28,437 bases of DNA, from positions 1 to 28,437 of the forward strand of contig CALDIB010000019.1 in NCBI GenBank assembly GCA_937902125.1, in the 5' to 3' direction. Source of the stretch: an uncultured Treponema sp. (lineage in GTDB: Bacteria; Spirochaetota; Spirochaetia; Treponematales; Treponemataceae). The position numbers and the translations under genes are program-made. A model generated the notes under the pieces. That model had not been told where the DNA came from. It searched no databases and saw only the letters and a list, made by a program, of their open reading frames with translations. This document shows positions 24,915-28,437 of this stretch, in pieces; position 1 is the first letter of the stretch, and each line of letters begins with the position of its first letter.

Positions 24915-24943
24915 ATTATATAGTAAGAATGATTTTTTTTCAA
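24915..24943 (-). promoter_or_regulatory. Sigma-70-type promoter of parE
   Basis: On the - strand, TTGAAA (24943-24938), 17 bp, TATAAT (24920-24915). The predicted leader is about 75 bases and GC-rich, ending in GGTGGGG before the ATG at 24831. Confidence 0.85.
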
Positions 24944-25009
24944 GCGAAAACGCGCTCAAAAAAAGACGGCCCGCCTTCTGCGCAAATTTAAGACAAAACC
25001 TAAAGCTGA

Positions 25010-25088
25010 TTTGTTGCAGTATATACTGCAACAAAGGCTTGACAAAAGCCTTTGTTCGCGGGCAAGGCTTTCGCCGCCCGCGAACAAA
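25010..25088 (+). promoter_or_regulatory. Chain of three overlapping inverted repeats in a gene leader
   Basis: Three perfect inverted repeats follow one another. IR1: TTTGTTGCAGTAT (25010-25022) with its exact complement (25023-25035). IR2: AACAAAGGCTT (25030-25040) with AAGCCTTTGTT (25046-25056). IR3: TTTGTTCGCGGGC (25051-25063) with GCCCGCGAACAAA (25076-25088). Adjacent repeats share arms, so neighbouring hairpins are mutually exclusive. The run sits 27 bases before an outer-membrane-type gene. No convincing promoter was located, though the centre of IR1 contains TATACT on both strands and TTGACA occurs at 25039-25044. Confidence 0.65.
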
Positions 25089-25114
25089 AAAAAAACAAAA
25101 AAGGAGAAAAGAAA

Positions 25115-25795
25115 ATGAAAAAAATTTTTCTTTCGCTTGCGGTCGCCGCTCTTGTTTCAACGACGCCGCTTGTCGCCCAAAACCACACTTGCGGAATCGA
25201 CATAGCGTCCGGCATTGTAGCTTTTGATTCAGCCAAGGGAACATTGGACGGAGTTGAATGTTCGTTCAAGGGCTTGAGCTTTTTCCCGCTGAAAATCAGC
25301 AGCTATGACTGCTTTTTGTTGGGCAATCACATTGGAGTCTATGGATCCCTTGGACTAAGGCCAGGAATCACTTACGACAGAGAGGCGAAAGCCAATGGCG
25401 TCACTTTAAGCGCTGGAAGCAACTTTAGATTCGGCCTTGACCTAATGGTTGGGCCCGCTTTTGGAGTTGACTTGGGAGACAGTTCAGTACGCTTTCAAAT
25501 CGGCGTTCCCTTTCACGCGCTATGGGCTTGGGGGCCTGATTACGAGACGGAAATCAATTATGTAACAAAAACAAACAAATACCGATACAGCGCCTATGGA
25601 TTTGCGTTGACTCCTCAATTCCGCTTCACTGCGAACAGAAGGTGTTCATTTATAGCAGGCGCGGACTTTATGTTTGATTTCGCCGTCAATTGGTGGCAAA
25701 ATTACAACGGCGTAAAAACCTCAGGCTCCTTTGATGACGCATTTTCTTTCACAGTCCTGCCGTATATCGGCTTGGGAATAAATTTTGGAGATTGA
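25115..25795 (+). CDS. Putative outer-membrane beta-barrel protein
   Basis: A 226-aa exported protein. The cleavable signal peptide MKKIFLSLAVAALVSTTPLVAQ is followed by alternating polar/aromatic strands with many Gly and a C-terminal strand ending in an aromatic-containing GLGINFGD, which fits a small beta-barrel of about eight strands in the outer membrane. It resembles Treponema-type small OMPs (possibly DUF2715-like), but I cannot confirm a family. The frame extends upstream to 25052, but the ATG at 25115 begins the signal peptide and has AGGAG at 25102-25106. The next gene follows closely, making a two-gene unit. The leader has an unusual set of inverted repeats. Confidence 0.65.
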   Translation: MKKIFLSLAVAALVSTTPLVAQNHTCGIDIASGIVAFDSAKGTLDGVECSFKGLSFFPLKISSYDCFLLGNHIGVYGSLGLRPGITYDREAKANGVTLSAGSNFRFGLDLMVGPAFGVDLGDSSVRFQIGVPFHALWAWGPDYETEINYVTKTNKYRYSAYGFALTPQFRFTANRRCSFIAGADFMFDFAVNWWQNYNGVKTSGSFDDAFSFTVLPYIGLGINFGD

Positions 25796-25814
25796 TTTTA
25801 GAAGGTGCCCTGAA

Positions 25815-26231
25815 ATGCGCATGAAATATTTTTTCGCGTTCGCCGCAAGTTTAACGCTCCTTTATGTCGCCCCAACATTCGCAAAAAAAACCGCGGCGTT
25901 TGAAAACAACCCAAACGCTTTTGTCATAGACAAATCGGACTTTAAGACCCGCGTTGACGAAGAAATCATAGTCATCAACCAAACAAATTCTGCAAACGCA
26001 AGCTTTAGAATTTGGGGATTTGACTTTGAATCATTTGACTGGATTGTATATGGTTCAGTCGAATTCAAAAAAATGGGCCAAAAGAAAAAAGTAAAAAAGC
26101 TGTCAAAAGAAAGGGATTTGGATGAATACCGCTTCATAGCCATCGAATCCTCTGACGGCCAAAAGGCATCCTTTTCGTGGCAGGAAGACGACAACGATTT
26201 GATAATCATCGCCATGACCCCAAACGACTAA
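25815..26231 (+). CDS. Secreted protein with one copy of a novel beta-rich domain
   Basis: A 138-aa exported protein with a signal peptide (about 1-23, ending PTFA) and one domain at about 33-135. The same domain is recognisable twice in the protein at 26927-27697. Shared landmarks are an N-terminal NAF/GAF turn, IIVIN (50-54), FDWIVYG (74-80), DEYRFIAI (103-110) and a hydrophobic strand near the end (DNDLIIIAM). No known family was recognised. The frame is open from 25785 inside the preceding gene, but AGAAGG (25800-25805) points to the ATG at 25815; ATG at 25821 is an alternative. It is probably co-transcribed with the outer-membrane protein gene upstream. Confidence 0.65.
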   Translation: MRMKYFFAFAASLTLLYVAPTFAKKTAAFENNPNAFVIDKSDFKTRVDEEIIVINQTNSANASFRIWGFDFESFDWIVYGSVEFKKMGQKKKVKKLSKERDLDEYRFIAIESSDGQKASFSWQEDDNDLIIIAMTPND

Positions 26232-26257
26232 GCGGCAAGGCAAAAAAACTTAAACGG

Positions 26258-26280
26258 CGCCGCCTCAAACGGGGGCGGCG
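26258..26280. terminator. Possible bidirectional hairpin between the secreted-protein gene and the pseudogene
   Basis: CGCCGCC (26258-26264) pairs with GGCGGCG (26274-26280) around a 9-nt loop. On + it is followed by ATTCCTTAAA, a poor T-run. On - a T7 run occurs about 9 bases beyond. It lies 27 bases after a + strand stop codon. Confidence 0.35.
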
Positions 26281-26296
26281 ATTCCTTAAACAAAGC

Positions 26297-26494
26297 CTAG
26301 TAGCGAACCGCGATTCCGTACATCGAGTATTTTTTCCAAGCCGGCTTTTCGTCGCGCTGAACACGGACGAAGTCCTAGCAGTCGGGGTAACTCTTTTTGT
26401 CTTCCCCTAAAAGCTCAGTGTAAGAATAGTTGTTGGTCCTAAGCGCGACAGGCTCCAAAACCGTGGCCTTGGAAGAAACTTCCGTCGAGGCCAT
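26297..26494 (-). pseudogene. Remnant of a small lipoprotein gene, with an in-frame amber stop and lost 5' end
   Basis: The - strand translation from 26494 gives MASTEVSSKATVLEPVAL, then SYTELL, KKSYPDC, a TAG stop (26377-26375), then DFVRVQRDE and YSMYGIAVRY and a final TAG at 26299-26297. The intact lipoprotein at 27875-28156 reads ASNEVPEKAVVLGPVSV, SYKALL, KKQYPDA, DVVHIQ and FFAYGIAVRY. The match runs past the internal stop in the same frame, so this is a decayed paralogue. The signal peptide and lipobox are missing; GC-rich unrelated sequence precedes it. Confidence 0.85.
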
Positions 26495-26705
26495 GACCTG
26501 GGCAGGGCCGCGCGCGCATGGCCTGCAAAGCGCGAAAGGACTCCATGCCGTTCCGAACCTGCCGCGCGCAAGGCAAAGGCTCAAGAAAAAAAGCGACGGC
26601 TCCGCCTTGCAGAAAAGCCCTTTAAACAAAAAAAAAAGCCCGGCGGCGCGCGGAGGGCGAGCTCCGCGACGCAAAAAAGGCGATGTTACGACAGCGATAC
26701 CGTAT
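26495..26705. other. GC-rich intergenic segment with A-tracts
   Basis: Alternating GC-rich blocks and long A-runs. It includes GCGGAG (26650-26655) and CTCCGC (26662-26667) as a small inverted repeat. The 13-mer GCGGCGCGCGGAG (26643-26655) recurs at 28344-28356. The open frames here have biased, low-complexity composition and look non-coding. Confidence 0.5.
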
Positions 26706-26833
26706 AGGGCACCTCGAAAAACTCGCCTTTGGCGATTTTTCGACTGTGCCTGCGAGTTTTAAGTCGTTATAATATCACGACTTAAAACATCGCATTTTCA
26801 AAGTTACCTCGAAAAACTGAAGTTTTTCGAGGT
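26706..26833. repeat. Three-hairpin structured repeat, copy A
   Basis: A 128-bp element with three consecutive stem-loops. H1: TCGAAAAA (26714-26721) with TTTTTCGA (26736-26743), extended inside by TCGCC/GGCGA. H2: TTTTAAGTCGT (26757-26767) with ACGACTTAAAA (26777-26787). H3: ACCTCGAAAAACT (26806-26818) with AGTTTTTCGAGGT (26821-26833). The linker ACATCGCATTTTCA between H2 and H3 is identical in copy B except at its edge. Stem bases differ between the copies but remain paired. It is not near any mobile-element gene. Confidence 0.85.
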
Positions 26834-26840
26834 CCTCTAT

Positions 26841-26880
26841 AAAAAAAACGACGCCCCGATTGTTTTACGACGGGGCTCGT
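26841..26880 (-). terminator. Intrinsic terminator of the two-domain secreted-protein gene
   Basis: On the - strand, ACGA-GCCCCG (26880-26871) pairs with CGGGGC-TCGT (26858-26848, one bulged base) and runs into T8 (26848-26841). A second small hairpin (CGCCTA 26897-26902 with TAGGCG 26917-26922) lies directly after the stop codon at 26927. Confidence 0.75.
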
Positions 26881-26926
26881 TCATTCGTCAATAGATCGCC
26901 TAAGCCCGAGTTTTTCTAGGCGCCAA

Positions 26927-27697
26927 TTACCTTACTGTAACCAACAAGTTGCCTTTTTCAACGTCAAAGGAATACTCCCACTGATCCACGCCAGAAAAAG
27001 CGAAATAGTAAAAATTTTCTATTTTTGCGTTTTTCATTTTTAAGGCGTTTTGCCCGACGGTAACTTTTGTGTCAACAGTTCCTAAAGGAATCCATTTTAC
27101 CTGCTTTTTTGAATAGCCAAAAACTTTGACAGAAATTTCCCTTCTGTCTGTTCTGTTTATAATCATAATGTCCTTTTTCGCTTTGCTAGGAATCTCTTCT
27201 TCGCGCGTGACATAAGCGTTCTTTTCAGAAATTTTTGGCTTAGGCGATTCTTCCATAATGTAATCAGGGCTTCTAATTTCAACAGATATCAAAGCCTTTC
27301 TAAAAAGACCTTGCTTGTTTTTTTCAATTTCAAAATCAAAGTCATCGGTTCTCTGCGGAACAATGGCAAAATATCTGTAGTCCGGAAGATTCTCATAATC
27401 GCGCCCCACTACAATTCTATCGCCAAAACCTTTTAGAACGGCGCTTCCCAAAAATTCCCATTTTTGCGTCAAAGGGGAATGAACATAAGCGTCATAGGCA
27501 ATGTCATTAAAATCAGAATAGTTAACAATAAGAAGGCCTTCTATTTTTCGCCCCTTAAACTCTTTTGCATCTATATAAAAGGCGCCGTTCTTGTCCATCT
27601 TAGGCGCCTCATAATCAAAATCTAATTTTTCTTTTTCTGCAAAAACGAACGCCGCGCTTAAAAGAGCTGCCGCGATAAGCGCCATAATTTTTTTCAT
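26927..27697 (-). CDS. Secreted protein with two copies of a novel beta-rich domain
   Basis: A 256-aa exported protein. The signal peptide (1-20, ending FVFA) is followed by two repeats of one domain at about 37-142 and 159-256. Shared positions: GAFYID / NAYVTR, LLIVN (55-59) / IMIIN (177-181), KWEFLG (79-84) / KWIPLG (201-206), DYRYFAI (106-112) / NFYYFAF (228-234), and a closing hydrophobic strand. The same domain occurs singly in the 138-aa protein at 25815-26231. I recognise no described family. GGAG stands 6 bases before the ATG. The gene is AT-rich relative to the core genes of the window. It is flanked on both sides by the three-hairpin repeat and ends at a strong terminator. Confidence 0.75.
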   Translation of the reverse strand: MKKIMALIAAALLSAAFVFAEKEKLDFDYEAPKMDKNGAFYIDAKEFKGRKIEGLLIVNYSDFNDIAYDAYVHSPLTQKWEFLGSAVLKGFGDRIVVGRDYENLPDYRYFAIVPQRTDDFDFEIEKNKQGLFRKALISVEIRSPDYIMEESPKPKISEKNAYVTREEEIPSKAKKDIMIINRTDRREISVKVFGYSKKQVKWIPLGTVDTKVTVGQNALKMKNAKIENFYYFAFSGVDQWEYSFDVEKGNLLVTVR

Positions 27698-27727
27698 ATT
27701 TTACTCCATTACATGTTAGGTCAATTA

Positions 27728-27856
27728 AGGGTATCTCTAAAAACTCGCCTTCAGCAATTTTTTAGAGAACCCGACGAGTTTTAACTCTTGAAAATAACAA
27801 GAGTTAAAACATCGCATTTTCAGAGTTACCTCGAAAAAGCTGAACTTTTTCGAGGT
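27728..27856. repeat. Three-hairpin structured repeat, copy B
   Basis: A 129-bp counterpart of copy A. H1: CTCTAAAAA with TTTTTTAGAG (27735-27767 region). H2: TTTTAACTCTTG (27779-27790) with CAAGAGTTAAAA (27798-27809). H3: ACCTCGAAAAAG (27828-27839) with CTTTTTCGAGGT (27845-27856). It lies between the small lipoprotein gene and the two-domain secreted-protein gene, in the same orientation as copy A. Confidence 0.85.
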
Positions 27857-27874
27857 TTTATGCAAAGTCTCGCG

Positions 27875-28156
27875 CTAGTATCTCACCGCGATTCCGTAGG
27901 CAAAAAATTTGCCGTTACTAAACGAGTCGCACTGAATGTGGACCACGTCCACAGCGTCCGGATACTGTTTCTTGGCGGCTTCTAGAAGAGCCTTGTAAGA
28001 GAATGTTTTTGCTTCCACAGACACAGGGCCAAGAACCACAGCTTTTTCGGGAACCTCGTTTGAAGCCCATTTTTCCGACGTCGCAGTCACGCAGCCAGTG
28101 AAAGAAACGCAAGCCAACGCTGCCGCCGCCGCCAACACAACGAATGATTTTTTCAT
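27875..28156 (-). CDS. Small exported lipoprotein of unknown function
   Basis: A 93-aa lipoprotein. The signal peptide MKKSFVVLAAAAALACVSF ends in TGC (lipobox Cys22). The mature part has AVVLGPVSVEA, a helix SYKALLEAAKKQYPDA and a closing strand FFAYGIAVRY. This alpha/beta arrangement (strand, helix with AAKK, strand with VDVV, final YGIAV) is seen in several small envelope lipoproteins, but I cannot name the family. AAGGAGG lies 5 bases before the ATG at 28156, an ideal site; a longer frame to 28195 is not needed. A decayed paralogue is at 26297-26494. Repeat copy B begins 18 bases after the stop. Confidence 0.85.
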   Translation of the reverse strand: MKKSFVVLAAAAALACVSFTGCVTATSEKWASNEVPEKAVVLGPVSVEAKTFSYKALLEAAKKQYPDAVDVVHIQCDSFSNGKFFAYGIAVRY

Positions 28157-28328
28157 AAAAACCTCCTTAACTGTTTTTACGAAAAAACTATACAAAAAAA
28201 AAGCAGTCTGTCAACTAGCCAAAACGGAAGGCAAGACGGGAAATTTTCGGCCAAATGCGTAAAACTGCGGCAAGCCCATAACGCGGCGCGAAAGACACGG
28301 ACGCAAGCCCGCGACTTTTCCGGCCGAC

Positions 28329-28368
28329 AAAAAAAAACGCCCCGCGGCGCGCGGAGCGCGGCGGGGCG
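28329..28368 (-). terminator. Intrinsic terminator of a gene beyond the right edge
   Basis: On the - strand, CGCCCCGC (28368-28361) pairs with GCGGGGCG (28345-28338), followed by T9 (28337-28329). It should end a - strand transcript coming from outside the window. The rest of 28157-28437 is GC-rich with A-tracts and shows no believable gene. Confidence 0.7.
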
Positions 28369-28437
28369 CCAAGCAAAAAGGCTTCAGACAAAAAAAAGCC
28401 CGGCGGCCTGCCCACAATCGAAGAGCCGTCAAGAAAA

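Noticed and set aside
25039..25067. TTGACA at 25039-25044 as the -35 of the outer-membrane protein gene
   Set aside because: No acceptable -10 box occurs 15-19 bp downstream; the hexamer is part of the inverted-repeat chain.
26375..26377. In-frame TAG in the lipoprotein remnant read as pyrrolysine or another recoding signal
   Set aside because: The 5' end and signal peptide are also missing, and TAG is used as an ordinary stop by other genes here (for example at 27877-27875), so simple decay is more likely.
26430..26762. 110-aa + strand frame
   Set aside because: It overlaps the lipoprotein remnant and the structured repeat; composition is Lys/Arg/Pro-rich and typical of GC-rich non-coding DNA.
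26841..26926. Part of the three-hairpin repeat
   Set aside because: These hairpins have no counterpart after copy B, so they belong to the terminator of the adjacent gene rather than to the repeat.

Overview
The window looks like a chromosomal stretch of a host-associated spirochaete, most likely a Treponema (inference). The basis is the gene mix (HD-GYP c-di-GMP signalling, Ser/Thr kinase signalling, GH5/GH13 glycosidases, several Cys-anchored lipoproteins, ThrE and YidE-like exporters), moderate GC with long A/T runs, and a flagellar sigma-28-like promoter. I see no rRNA, tRNA, CRISPR array, transposase or phage gene.

Layout. 1-1451: a REP-like repeat and terminator, a COG0523/CobW-family zinc-type GTPase (+), and a symmetric bidirectional terminator. 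1466-4528 (-): an FHA protein, a metallophosphoesterase and a transmembrane Ser/Thr kinase, packed as a phospho-signalling operon. 4585-5490 (+): a PfkB sugar kinase, divergent from the FHA gene. 5522-9615 (-): nitroreductase, GH5 endoglucanase lipoprotein, GH13-like protein and DUF2974 hydrolase. 9704-11008 (+): a three-domain regulator (receiver-like, HATPase, cyclic-nucleotide-binding). 11025-12644 (-): GAF plus HD-GYP phosphodiesterase behind a sigma-28-like promoter. 12739-16168 (-): YidE/AspT-type transporter, acyltransferase-3 and M28 peptidase in one operon. 16291-21122 (-): topoisomerase IV subunit A (ParC), a membrane protein, an IMPACT/YigZ protein and a ThrE exporter. 21217-22665 (-): amino-acid ABC permease and binding lipoprotein with no ATPase. 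22726-24831 (-): topoisomerase IV subunit B (ParE) with a histone-H1-like N-terminal tail.

The right end (about 24.9-28.4 kb) differs in character. It holds envelope proteins of unknown function, an intact small lipoprotein gene and a broken relative, two copies of a 128-129 bp three-hairpin element, and GC-rich A-tract intergenic DNA. The genes here look more AT-rich and less conserved than their neighbours, as in an accessory region.

The observations I rate highest are: (a) the three-hairpin repeat, whose two copies differ by base changes that keep the stems paired; (b) two divergent promoter regions with back-to-back -35 boxes and 17-bp spacers, in which three of the four start codons lie exactly where transcription should start, implying leaderless mRNAs; (c) a GH13 protein that has lost two of its three catalytic acids; (d) a chain of three overlapping inverted repeats upstream of an outer-membrane protein gene; (e) the FHA-phosphatase-kinase operon; and (f) a secreted domain present once in one protein and twice in another. 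All functional statements come from motif reading by eye; no searches were run.
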